A stretch of DNA of 32,855 nt from JACQAI01 sp035507915 (GTDB lineage Bacteria; Pseudomonadota; Alphaproteobacteria; Elsterales; Elsteraceae). The position numbers and the translations under genes were made by a program. Below are positions 25,990 through 32,855 of this stretch, one piece after another. The stretch spans positions 1-32,855 of the forward strand of contig DATJNS010000249.1 of NCBI GenBank assembly GCA_035507915.1. Reading direction: 5' to 3'. Position 1 is the first letter of the stretch, and every line of letters begins with the position of its first letter. The notes under the pieces are model-generated. The model was not told where the DNA came from, did not search any database, and was given only the letters and a program-made list of their open reading frames with translations.

Positions 25990-27372
25990 CTAGCTTCGAT
26001 CGCTCGCCGCCGCAACGCGTCGCGACGATGGGCGTCCGAACCGCCCCGCCGAGCGTGCTCGCGAAGCCTCGGCGAGGCCCTGTTGCACGCCATGATGAAT
26101 GACGGCGCCGATGTGGTGCTGGTACAGCCAGAGGCTGTTGGCTTGGCCGGTGAAGCTCGGCTCGCCGCCCATGGCGGCGGTCGGCCGGTAGCCGCTGCCC
26201 AGGCCGATGCCGAACAAGTTCGGCAGCGGCGTGCCGTCGTCGCGCAGCAGCCGGGCATCCGAATCGACCGCGGCGCCGTCGCGCTCGGCATTGAGGCGCA
26301 GGCGCGCGCCTCGCGCATCGAACACCGGCACCGTCCGCGCCCGATAGCCGAACGCCGGCACGATCAAGGCGGCTTCATCGAGCAGGCGGCGTAGCGCCGT
26401 CGCGGACAGCGCGGGATCGGAAAGCGGCCGCAGGACGACCCGCGGCTCGGGCACGCAGCCGGGGCGGCGCGTGATCCGGCGCCACATCTCGCGCCCATCG
26501 CCGCGCACGCCGCCAAGGCGATGCACGCGCTGCGTTCGCGGGCAGACGTCGGCAGCGCTTGCCGGATAACCATCGGCCGCGGCGGCCGCCAGCGACTCGT
26601 AGAAGATCGGCGGCTGACGGTGCGCCAGGATCGTGATGTCGCCCGGCCCGAAGCTGATTTCGGGCATCGTCTCGGTCAGTACCCAGGCGGCGGAGTAGGC
26701 GCTGTGCGAACCGCCGAGAATCACGACGCGCGGCGATGGCGCGCGCGCGATCACCGTCGCGGCGTAGCGCCGCCCTGCGGCGGTCACCAGCTGGTCGCTC
26801 GGTACCAGCTTGTCCCGCGCGATCTCCGACAGGTGCACGCCGTGCGCGACCTCGACGCTTTGGTCGTTCGCGCGGCGGCGGCCGCCGAGTGCCAGGATGA
26901 CGGTGCGCGCTGCCATCTCGACGGACCGGCCGCCCGCCGTGACGAGTTCCGCCGAGAGCGCGCCGTCGAGGCGGTAGCGCAGCGCCCGCACGCGGACCTC
27001 GGGAATGAACTCGCCGCCCGGATGGCGCGCCAGCGCGTCGGCCAGCAGCGAGCCGAGGCAGTGCTGATAGCGGTCGACCAGCTCGAGCGGCGGAAAGCCG
27101 GAACGCTGCGCCTCGAGCTCATGGTAGACCGGCGCATCGAGCAGCGGCCCGAACAGCGTGCGCGCCGTCGGCGTGCACAGGCATTCCAAGTAGACGCCAC
27201 CCAGTGAGTCGGAGTTGATGATGTAGCGGCCGAGCGTACCGCCCAGGGCACCGCCGGCGTCGATCACCGTCACGCCGGCAGCCAGCCAGTCCGGCAGCAC
27301 GCCGCTCTGGGCGGCCCAGATCAGGGGACCGGTGCCGCCGGGTCCACCGCCCAGGATCAAGGTCGCGCGCAT
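25990..27372 (-). CDS. FAD/NAD(P)-binding oxidoreductase, monooxygenase-like
   Basis: This 460-residue protein has two Rossmann dinucleotide sites. The first, for FAD, is LILGGGPGGTGPLIWAAQSG (5-24), with an acidic strand end at VTVIDAG. The second, for NAD(P), is VVILGGSHSAYSAAW (216-230). LFGIGLGSGYRPTAAMGGEPSFTGQANSLW near the C-terminus resembles the closing FAD segment of flavin-dependent oxidoreductases. The layout fits the lysine/ornithine N-hydroxylase (SidA/IucD-like) or Baeyer-Villiger-like branches, but the precise subfamily is not recognised. It lies 16 nt after the CBS-aminotransferase and 17 nt before the FkbM methyltransferase, so its substrate is probably a sugar or amino-sugar of the same polymer. 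N-hydroxylation or oxidation of an amino-sugar is speculation. Start ATG 27372 has only a weak ribosome site (CAGG). Confidence 0.75.
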   Translation of the reverse strand: MRATLILGGGPGGTGPLIWAAQSGVLPDWLAAGVTVIDAGGALGGTLGRYIINSDSLGGVYLECLCTPTARTLFGPLLDAPVYHELEAQRSGFPPLELVDRYQHCLGSLLADALARHPGGEFIPEVRVRALRYRLDGALSAELVTAGGRSVEMAARTVILALGGRRRANDQSVEVAHGVHLSEIARDKLVPSDQLVTAAGRRYAATVIARAPSPRVVILGGSHSAYSAAWVLTETMPEISFGPGDITILAHRQPPIFYESLAAAAADGYPASAADVCPRTQRVHRLGGVRGDGREMWRRITRRPGCVPEPRVVLRPLSDPALSATALRRLLDEAALIVPAFGYRARTVPVFDARGARLRLNAERDGAAVDSDARLLRDDGTPLPNLFGIGLGSGYRPTAAMGGEPSFTGQANSLWLYQHHIGAVIHHGVQQGLAEASRARSAGRFGRPSSRRVAAASDRS

Positions 27373-27388
27373 GGGGGCGCCTGCCGTA

Positions 27389-28828
27389 TCAGGCGAGCGT
27401 TTCGAGGAACACGCGCCGGATCTTTTCGACCACCCTGTCGTCGACTGCGCTCGACGTCGGCAGGTTTATGCCGGTGCGCGACAGCGCGAGACTGCTGGGG
27501 CAGGGGCGAGCATATTTCTCGTAGCACGGCAGCGTCGACAGCGGATAGAAGAACGGGCGCATCTCGATGTCGGCGTGGCGGGCCTGCTCGATCAGTCGCG
27601 CGCGTGCGTCGGCCGGCACATGCGCGCAAGCGAGCCAGACCACCGGTTGGTAGATCGCCGGCAGATCCGGCGGGAAGCCGACACCCGGAATGTCGGCGAG
27701 GCGCTCGCGATACATGCGCTCGATGCGCCGGTTCCGCTCCAGTGTTTCATTGATGCGCCAGATCTGGCCGCAGCCGATCGCCGCCTGGAGATTGGTCATG
27801 CGGTAGTTGTAGCCGACGCGCTCGTGCCAGTAGGAGGTGCCTGGCGCCACCCCGTGATCGCGCAGTTGCATGATCGTGCCGGTCGCGGCCGGAGAGTTGG
27901 TCAGGCAGATGCCGCCCTCGCCGGTGGTGACGATCTTGTTGGCGTAGAACGAGAAGCAACCGATGTCGCCGAACTGGCCGACCACCCGGTCGGCGTAGCG
28001 GGCGCCGAGCGCCTCGGCGCAGTCCTCGATGACGACGCAACCGCGCGCATGGGCGAAGTCGACGATCGGGCCGATCTCGGCGGGTCGGCCGTAGAGATGC
28101 ACGGGGATGATCGCTTTGGTGCGCGGCGTGAAGACGCGCTCGATCTGCTCGAGGGTCAGGGTCCAGGTCAGCGGATCGATGTCGGCGAGGATCGGTGTGG
28201 CGCCGCAATGCAGCACCGCATTGACGGTCGCCGCGAAGGTGAGGTCGGGCACGATCACTTCGTCGCCGGCGCCGATCCCGAGCGCGAGCAGCGCGAGATG
28301 CAGCGCGACCGTGCCATTGCTGACCGCGACGCCGTGCTGCGTGCCGACATAGGCGGCGACCTCGCTCTCGAGCCGTCTCACATAGGGCCCCTTGCTCGAG
28401 ATCCAGGTCGAGATGAAGGCGTCGAGCACGGCGCGGAACTCGTGATGCGACAGATGCGGCTTGGCGACCTGGACGAATTGTTTCGAGCGGTCGACCTCAA
28501 CGTCGATCAAATGCCCACGATAATCGACGACCGGCACCAGGGGGCCGTTGTCGATCGGCGGTTCATTGCTCAGCCGATCGTCATCGTCGTCATGCCGGAC
28601 GCCGTTCTGGATGTAGTGCTCGAGGCTGGTGTCGCCGAGCAAATGACCGTCCAGGATGCCGGACCGGATGTCGTCGAGCGTGATGCGCCCGATCAGGCTT
28701 TGGTCGTCGCCGACCACCAAGCAGGCGCCCAGGCCGTTATCGAGACATTTCTCGATCGCGGCGAACACATTGTCCGAACGTTTGCAGACGAATTCCCGAT
28801 GTTCGAGAACGGCGCTCCGCGACCCCAT
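27389..28828 (-). CDS. CBS-domain pair fused to DegT/perosamine-synthase-type aminotransferase
   Basis: The protein has 479 residues. Residues ~8-114 look like a CBS pair of the kind attached to sugar nucleotidyltransferases (PtmE-like): FAAIEKCLDNGLGACLVVGD, then LIGRITLDDIRSGIL, an acidic HDDDDDR linker, and GPLVPVVDYRGHLIDVEVDR. Residues ~117-479 are a complete PLP aminotransferase of the DegT/DnrJ/EryC1 family. It carries AVSNGTVALHLALLALGIG, IEDCAEALGA, PLP lysine K298 in CFSFYANKIVTTGEGG, GYNYRMTNLQAAIG, RPFFYPLSTLP and GINLPTS, all close to RfbE/Per perosamine synthases. It probably aminates the 4-keto group of the GDP-sugar made by Gmd. The start at 28828 has GGAG 6 nt upstream; an ATG at 28876 would add 16 residues. 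It leads the operon. Confidence 0.88.
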   Translation of the reverse strand: MGSRSAVLEHREFVCKRSDNVFAAIEKCLDNGLGACLVVGDDQSLIGRITLDDIRSGILDGHLLGDTSLEHYIQNGVRHDDDDDRLSNEPPIDNGPLVPVVDYRGHLIDVEVDRSKQFVQVAKPHLSHHEFRAVLDAFISTWISSKGPYVRRLESEVAAYVGTQHGVAVSNGTVALHLALLALGIGAGDEVIVPDLTFAATVNAVLHCGATPILADIDPLTWTLTLEQIERVFTPRTKAIIPVHLYGRPAEIGPIVDFAHARGCVVIEDCAEALGARYADRVVGQFGDIGCFSFYANKIVTTGEGGICLTNSPAATGTIMQLRDHGVAPGTSYWHERVGYNYRMTNLQAAIGCGQIWRINETLERNRRIERMYRERLADIPGVGFPPDLPAIYQPVVWLACAHVPADARARLIEQARHADIEMRPFFYPLSTLPCYEKYARPCPSSLALSRTGINLPTSSAVDDRVVEKIRRVFLETLA

Positions 28829-29246
28829 TCGGCTCTCCAGCCTCCAGAACGGAGCACCCGTGCTCCGGTAGATCATTCGGCGACAGTATCGACGCGGCCG
28901 CCCGCACGAATCGATTCATCGTGGGGCACAACTGTTGGGTGGCCTACGGAGTTCCGCGTCGAAGGGACCGGCGACACGTCGCATGGGGAATCATTTGGCG
29001 TATCCCGTGACGCCGGCGCGTGGATTGGTGGCTGCGGCGTGACCGAGCTGTGAGGGAAATGGCTCGAACCACACTATGAAACTCCGTGGCAATTCGTTTT
29101 TTTCTTACGATCGCTCTCGTATGCGCGCAGGCCGATCACGCGGGCAACTCGGCACCGTGCCATGCGTTAGGCGGCTTGGTGTTCGTCGCCGCGAGTCGCG
29201 CCGATGCAACCGCGCGCGAGGATCGCACTGAGGGAGTGAGGTTGGC
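28829..29246. promoter_or_regulatory. Divergent intergenic region with T-rich island
   Basis: These 418 nt separate the CBS-aminotransferase (minus) from the glycosyltransferase at 29247 (plus) and must hold both promoters. No convincing gene is present. An AT-rich island near 29072-29110 includes seven consecutive T (29097-29103), unusual for this GC-rich window. It contains TGGC followed by T-rich sequence, only partly like a sigma-54 site and lacking its GC at -12. I could not assign a -35/-10 pair. Confidence 0.35.
28835..28838 (-). promoter_or_regulatory. Ribosome binding site fixing the CBS-aminotransferase start
   Basis: GGAG on the minus strand lies 6 nt before the ATG at 28828. The alternative ATG at 28876 has no such site. 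Confidence 0.6.
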
Positions 29247-30476
29247 GTGAAGCTGTTGTGGCTCACCCTCGCGGATCCCGATCCGCCGACCAACGGCCAG
29301 TTCATCTATTCGCGCGGTTTGATCCACGCTGCCGCCGCCGCCGGCGCGACGGTAGAGGTCGTCGGTCTCGATCGCCCGGAGGCGTGCCATCGCGATGGCC
29401 GACGCGCCGACGGGCTCGTCTGGTCGCTCGCCGAGCACCGGCCGCGTGCTTTGTGGCGCGGCCTGGCGACGCCGCTGCCCTTCATGGCATTTCGCGTGAT
29501 GACGCGGCAAATGCAGGGACTGGTGCGGGCGGCGCTCGACCGTGCGGCGTGGGACGCCGTCGTGTTCGACAGCCTGGCGGCCGGTTGGGCACTGCCGGCG
29601 GTGTTGCGACGGCGGCCGCGTCCCGGCGTCGCGCCGCCTCGGCTGGTCTATATCGCGCACAATCACGAGGCGCAGGTCGCGCAGCATGGCGTGGCCGACG
29701 AGACGCGGACGCTGCGCCGGCTGGTCAAGCGCATCGATGCGCGACGCGTCGCGCGGCTCGAGCGCGCATTGGTCGCGACGGCCGATCTCGTGACCTCGAA
29801 CTCGCCCGAGGATCGCGGCAAGTTCCAGGCGGCGCGCCCGACCCGCACCGTGCTGTTTCTGCCGCCCGGCTATGACGGCGCGCGCTGTGCCGCACGCCGC
29901 ATCACGCCCGCGACGCCACGCCGCGCCCTGATCGTCGGCAGTTTCGACTGGTCGGCGAAGCGCCAGAGCCTCGAGGCGTTCCTCGCGATCGCCGATCCGC
30001 AATTCGCGGCCGCCGGCATCGAGCTCCTGGTTGTCGGCAATGCCGAGCCCGGCTACCTCGACCGGTTGCGCAAAACCGTGCGAGCGACCCGCTTCACCGG
30101 CCGGGTCGACGACGTCGCACCTTATTTCTCGCAGGCGCGGCTCGCGCTGGTGCCCGACCGCCTTGGCGGCTTCAAGCTCAAGACGCTCGACTACGTGTTC
30201 CATCGTCTGCCGATCCTGGCGATCGACGGCGCGGTTCCAGGGCTACCGCTGCACCCGGGAGAGAGCATCTTTCTGGCGCCCGACCACGATGCGCTGGCGC
30301 GCGACGTGCTCGCGTTGATCGACGATTTCGCGCGGTTGAATGGCGCCCAGGGCCTCGCCTATCACGCCTGCCAGGACTGCTTCGACTGGTCGGCGGTCGG
30401 GACTCGGCTGCTGAGGGCGATCGACGACGCCAGCGGCGCTGCCCGAGTCGTCACAGTTCGGCGAGGCGCCCGCTGA
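29247..30476 (+). CDS. Glycosyltransferase (GT4-like), paralogue of the gene at 14850
   Basis: This 409-residue GT-B protein starts with a GTG preceded by GAGG at 5 nt. It is homologous to the protein at 14850 along its length. Shared segments include LWLTLADPDP and NGQF, VYIAHNHEAQ, ALIVGSFDWSAKRQSLEAF, VVGNAEPGYLDRLRKTVRAT, RFTGRV, GGFKLKTLDYVFHRLPILAIDG and FLAPDHDALA. The FKLKTLDYV segment should bind the donor. The last 26 nt overlap the end of the convergent FkbM gene. The pair could add the same sugar at two positions, or be diverged for different sugars. Confidence 0.87.
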   Translation: MKLLWLTLADPDPPTNGQFIYSRGLIHAAAAAGATVEVVGLDRPEACHRDGRRADGLVWSLAEHRPRALWRGLATPLPFMAFRVMTRQMQGLVRAALDRAAWDAVVFDSLAAGWALPAVLRRRPRPGVAPPRLVYIAHNHEAQVAQHGVADETRTLRRLVKRIDARRVARLERALVATADLVTSNSPEDRGKFQAARPTRTVLFLPPGYDGARCAARRITPATPRRALIVGSFDWSAKRQSLEAFLAIADPQFAAAGIELLVVGNAEPGYLDRLRKTVRATRFTGRVDDVAPYFSQARLALVPDRLGGFKLKTLDYVFHRLPILAIDGAVPGLPLHPGESIFLAPDHDALARDVLALIDDFARLNGAQGLAYHACQDCFDWSAVGTRLLRAIDDASGAARVVTVRRGAR

Positions 30477-31314
30477 GGCGTCGCGCGATGTCGCCGTCGC
30501 GCTCGGCGGGCAGAAAGATGAAGTTGTAGATGAAGCGCGGAAACCGCTCGCGCACGTCGAGCGATGCGGTGAGATCGGGATAGTCTTCGGGCCGTTGCAT
30601 CAACGCGCGGTCGAACGCGGCGACTGGCCGCAGGTTCCGCTGCTGAACGAAATGGCCGGCATAGCCGCGCGGCTCGAGAAACTCGGCGACATTGCGCAAG
30701 CCGCCGGGCGACAGATGCTCGACCACCTCGATCAGGAGGTTCGGTCGGCAGCGCTCGATGGTCGCGCGCGCGCCTTCGAGCACCTCGATCTCGAGGCCCT
30801 CGACGTCGATCTTGATGAAGCCGACGTCGCCGTCATAGACGTCGTCGAGGCGGCGTACCGGCACTCGGATGTCCTGGGAACCGCCATAGACCGACGATGC
30901 GGCCTCGGAGAGCGTCGAGCATCCCGGTACCGAATGGCCGTCGACCAGCGGCATGTGGAGCGTGGCGGTGCCTTCGGCGCGCGACAGCGCCTCGGGCCGC
31001 ACGGTGACGCCCTGCGGGAACTTGCGCGTGAGCTCCTTCGCCATCCAGGGGATCGGCTCGAAGGCGTGGACGTGGCGCGATTGCTTGCGCAGGAAATGCA
31101 CGTAGCAGCCGTCATGTGCGCCGACATCGATCGAATCCCTGTCGGGCGCGCATAAGATGTCGAGGAAATGCAGCTCGAGCTCGCCGTGGCGCAGGTAATA
31201 CTGTGCCTCGCGCCAATTGCGCGCCCAGCGCGGCAAGTGGGCGGCGACGCTGCGCTTCCAGGCGCGTGGGAGGGCGAGCGGCAGGGCGAAATGTCGGGCG
31301 GCTGATGCGCTCAC
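30451..31314 (-). CDS. FkbM family SAM-dependent methyltransferase
   Basis: This 287-residue protein has SAM motif I SIDVGAHDGCYV (61-72), AFEPIPW (84-90) and the FkbM catalytic-region motif FIKIDVEGLEIEVLEGA (166-182). The GTG start at 31314 has GAGGAG upstream. It is not closely similar to the FkbM protein at 25022: motif residues differ and the N-terminal part is shorter, so the two probably methylate different positions. Its stop lies inside the 3' end of the convergent glycosyltransferase (26-nt overlap). It is likely to O-methylate a sugar in the polymer. Confidence 0.9.
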   Translation of the reverse strand: MSASAARHFALPLALPRAWKRSVAAHLPRWARNWREAQYYLRHGELELHFLDILCAPDRDSIDVGAHDGCYVHFLRKQSRHVHAFEPIPWMAKELTRKFPQGVTVRPEALSRAEGTATLHMPLVDGHSVPGCSTLSEAASSVYGGSQDIRVPVRRLDDVYDGDVGFIKIDVEGLEIEVLEGARATIERCRPNLLIEVVEHLSPGGLRNVAEFLEPRGYAGHFVQQRNLRPVAAFDRALMQRPEDYPDLTASLDVRERFPRFIYNFIFLPAERDGDIARRLSGRLAEL

Positions 31315-31500
31315 GGAATTGCTCTCCTCGGCGGGGCCGGTCGGCCTTTCCGGTCACGCGCTTGATGCTCGACAGGGGGGAACGGACGTACGTCGGATGG
31401 CGTTCCCAGCCGCGGATGTGATCGATCGGAGGGCGGGACCGCGTCGCGTCGCCGCCGCCGGGCGGCGACCGATCGGCGTCTCTGGAGCATTCGGAACGCG

Positions 31501-32855
31501 ATGGCTTGGACGGCAGAAGTGCGGGGCGGGGTCGGCAGACAGCGCGCGCGCCTGGAATCCGCGTTGATGACGCTCGGCGTCGACTGGACGATCCTCGTCG
31601 ATCTCCGCATAGACGCGCCGCCCGACCGAATTGCGGTCGACTATCTGCTGCTCCATCCCGAGCATGGTGTCGCGCTCGTGACGGTCGGCGCCATGCGCGC
31701 GACCGCCACCGTCGATGCGGCGGTGATCGAAGGCTTCCGGCGCTTCCTGCTGGGCCGCGGCTTCGATACGTTCTTCCCCGGCTACCTGCCGATCGTGCGG
31801 CTCACCGTCGCGCCGCAGGAGGCGGCGGTCGCCGGCCGGCTGGTTGTCCGAGCGTTCGCCGACGTGCCGCGGCTGACCATCAAGGAGCGCGACTGGGCCG
31901 AGGCGATCGCCATCGTGCTGACCGCCAGCGGCTCGGACGCGGCGCCGGCCGAGCCGCCAGATCCGGACCAGAACCTGGAGCTGCGCCGCGACGAGCTGCC
32001 GGCGAGCGACATGCCGCCGCGCCCGGCGCGCGCACAGCCCGCCGCCGCGCCGCACCTCGCCGACATCGCGCGACGCGAGGACGCGGAGCCGGCTGCCGCC
32101 GCCGCACCGGCGCGCCCCGTGCGCGCTCCCGCGTGCGTCGCCAGCGGCGCGGCGCCGCGGCCGTCGGGCTCGTTGTTCGCCAGGTTGCGCGACGGCGCCG
32201 CGCGTCTGAACCTGCGCGTCCCATTATCTGCCGCGGTCGCACGGCAACCGGTGGATCGCGCGCATCCGACGGCTGCGCCGAACCGCTTCGAGGCCGCCCA
32301 GTCCCAGACCGCCGAGCGCGAGGCGGTACGGCGCGAGACCAGACAGCGGGAGACCGCCCGGCCCGCGACCACCCAGTCCGCGACCACCCAGTCCGCGACC
32401 ACCCAGTCCGCGACCACCCAGTCCGCGACCACGCAGCGCGAGGCTGCACGGCGCGAGATCGGACAGTCCGAGACCGCCCGGCGCGAAGCCCCGCCGCCCG
32501 CGACCACCCAGCGCGAGACCGCCCATCCCGAGGTCGCCCAGCCAGAGACCGCCCAGCGCGAAACCACGCAGCGCGAGGCCGGACAGCACGAGACCGTACG
32601 GTTCGAGATCGCCCAGCCCGCGACCACCCAGCACGAGACCGTACAGCCTGAGGGCGCACAGCCAGAGACCGGCCAGCGCGAAACCACGCAGCGCGAGGTC
32701 GGACAGCACGAGTCCACCCAGCCCGCGATCAACCAGCGCGAGACCGCACCGTCCGAGACCCCTCAGCGAGAGATCGCACGGCCTGAGATCACGATCGCGC
32801 CGGCGCGCGCACGGGACCCCAAGATGACGATGGCGGCGAAAACCGCGCCGGTTGC
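31501..32855 (+). CDS. Unrecognised protein: weakly NERD-like N-terminus plus long pentapeptide-period repeat, 3' truncated
   Basis: The frame is open from ATG 31501 to the end of the window (451 codons, no stop). The N-terminal ~145 residues form an alpha/beta domain: VDWTILVDLRI, IAVDYLLLHPEHGVALVTVG (45-63) and an EGFRRFLLGRGF helix. The DYLLLHPEHGVALV core resembles NERD or related PD-(D/E)xK proteins, but the expected Glu-x-Lys after the last strand is TVG, so nuclease activity is doubtful. Residues ~146-260 are Pro/Ala/Arg-rich and probably disordered. From ~265 to ~430 a five-residue repeat of QRETA/QRETT/QSATT type runs without break. The protein is divergent from the FkbM gene (186-nt gap) and may not belong to the polysaccharide locus. 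Function is unknown. Confidence 0.75.
   Translation, partial: MAWTAEVRGGVGRQRARLESALMTLGVDWTILVDLRIDAPPDRIAVDYLLLHPEHGVALVTVGAMRATATVDAAVIEGFRRFLLGRGFDTFFPGYLPIVRLTVAPQEAAVAGRLVVRAFADVPRLTIKERDWAEAIAIVLTASGSDAAPAEPPDPDQNLELRRDELPASDMPPRPARAQPAAAPHLADIARREDAEPAAAAAPARPVRAPACVASGAAPRPSGSLFARLRDGAARLNLRVPLSAAVARQPVDRAHPTAAPNRFEAAQSQTAEREAVRRETRQRETARPATTQSATTQSATTQSATTQSATTQREAARREIGQSETARREAPPPATTQRETAHPEVAQPETAQRETTQREAGQHETVRFEIAQPATTQHETVQPEGAQPETGQRETTQREVGQHESTQPAINQRETAPSETPQREIARPEITIAPARARDPKMTMAAKTAPV
32296..32790 (+). repeat. 15-bp tandem repeat array within the coding sequence at 31501
   Basis: Imperfect 15-bp units, each encoding five residues (Gln-x-Glu-x-x and variants), run for about 495 bp. 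Four identical copies of GCGACCACCCAGTCC stand at 32365-32424, with a partial fifth. A higher-order 120-bp repeat (eight units) is also visible: the block at 32539-32592 recurs at 32659-32712 with two mismatches seen. The array seems to have grown by unit and multi-unit duplication. Confidence 0.85.

Noticed and set aside
27332..29053. 573-codon plus-strand frame opposite the CBS-aminotransferase.
   Set aside because: It is a shadow of the minus-strand gene, with no recognisable motifs.
31620..31690. Catalytic NERD nuclease in the protein at 31501.
   Set aside because: The strand resembling the NERD core lacks the expected Glu-x-Lys, so only fold resemblance is claimed.
32224..32709. Minus-strand open frame with Gly-Leu-Ala-Leu five-residue periodicity, resembling a pentapeptide-repeat (beta-helix) protein.
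   Set aside because: Any 15-bp DNA repeat gives a five-residue period in every frame. The plus-strand frame has a good start, a non-repeat N-terminal domain and continues to the window end; the minus frame has neither and lacks the Ala at the usual i-2 position.
1..32855. CRISPR arrays, tRNA or rRNA genes, insertion sequences and phage genes.
   Set aside because: None was seen. The only tandem array (32296-32790) is coding and has no spacers, and no transposase or integrase motifs were found.

Overview
This 32.9-kb window comes from a GC-rich bacterial chromosome, most likely an alphaproteobacterium (a Hyphomicrobiales- or Rhodospirillales-like relative). The reasons are strong GC bias at third codon positions, frequent GTG starts, tight ATGA/GTGA gene overlaps, a fused Wzc/ExoP-type chain-length regulator and kinase, and a degenerate copy of an intergenic palindrome typical of alphaproteobacteria. 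The taxonomic call is an inference; no rRNA or tRNA gene was seen.

Left edge (1-5231, + strand): the 3' part of a glycogen-debranching-type glucosidase, then a translationally coupled set of an ABC exporter, a secreted proline/alanine-rich PRC-barrel protein and an MFS transporter. A strong hairpin at 5396-5431 separates this set from a convergent wza-like lipoprotein gene.

Core (5464-18645): an extracellular polysaccharide locus of the Wzx/Wzy type. The outer-membrane export lipoprotein is on the minus strand. On the plus strand follow a small unknown protein, a bifunctional GDP-mannose enzyme (AlgA/ManC type), a Wzc-like co-polymerase fused to a BY-kinase, two glycosyltransferases, the initiating undecaprenyl-phosphate sugar transferase, a third glycosyltransferase, a Wzy/ligase-like polymerase and a right-handed beta-helix protein. 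Several of these overlap by 4-8 nt and look like one operon.

Right half (18662-31314): a minus-strand operon holds a glycosyltransferase, gmd, fcl and a Wzx-like flippase. A divergent ExoL-like glycosyltransferase follows. A second minus-strand operon encodes a CBS-domain/perosamine-synthase-type aminotransferase fusion, an FAD-dependent oxidoreductase and an FkbM methyltransferase. Next come a plus-strand glycosyltransferase paralogous to the one at 14850 and a convergent second FkbM methyltransferase. Together the genes predict a polymer built from GDP-mannose-derived sugars (fucose and probably a 4-amino-4,6-dideoxy sugar), modified by methylation and possibly oxidation. It would be assembled on undecaprenyl phosphate by six glycosyltransferases, flipped by Wzx, polymerised by Wzy and exported through Wza/Wzc. 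Phosphomannomutase, a Wzb phosphatase and an amino-sugar acyltransferase are not in the window.

Right edge (31501-end, + strand): the start of an unrecognised protein with a weakly NERD-like N-terminus and a long pentapeptide-period Gln/Glu/Arg/Thr-rich repeat. It runs off the window. The least ordinary elements are the CBS-aminotransferase fusion with its oxidoreductase partner, and this repeat protein.
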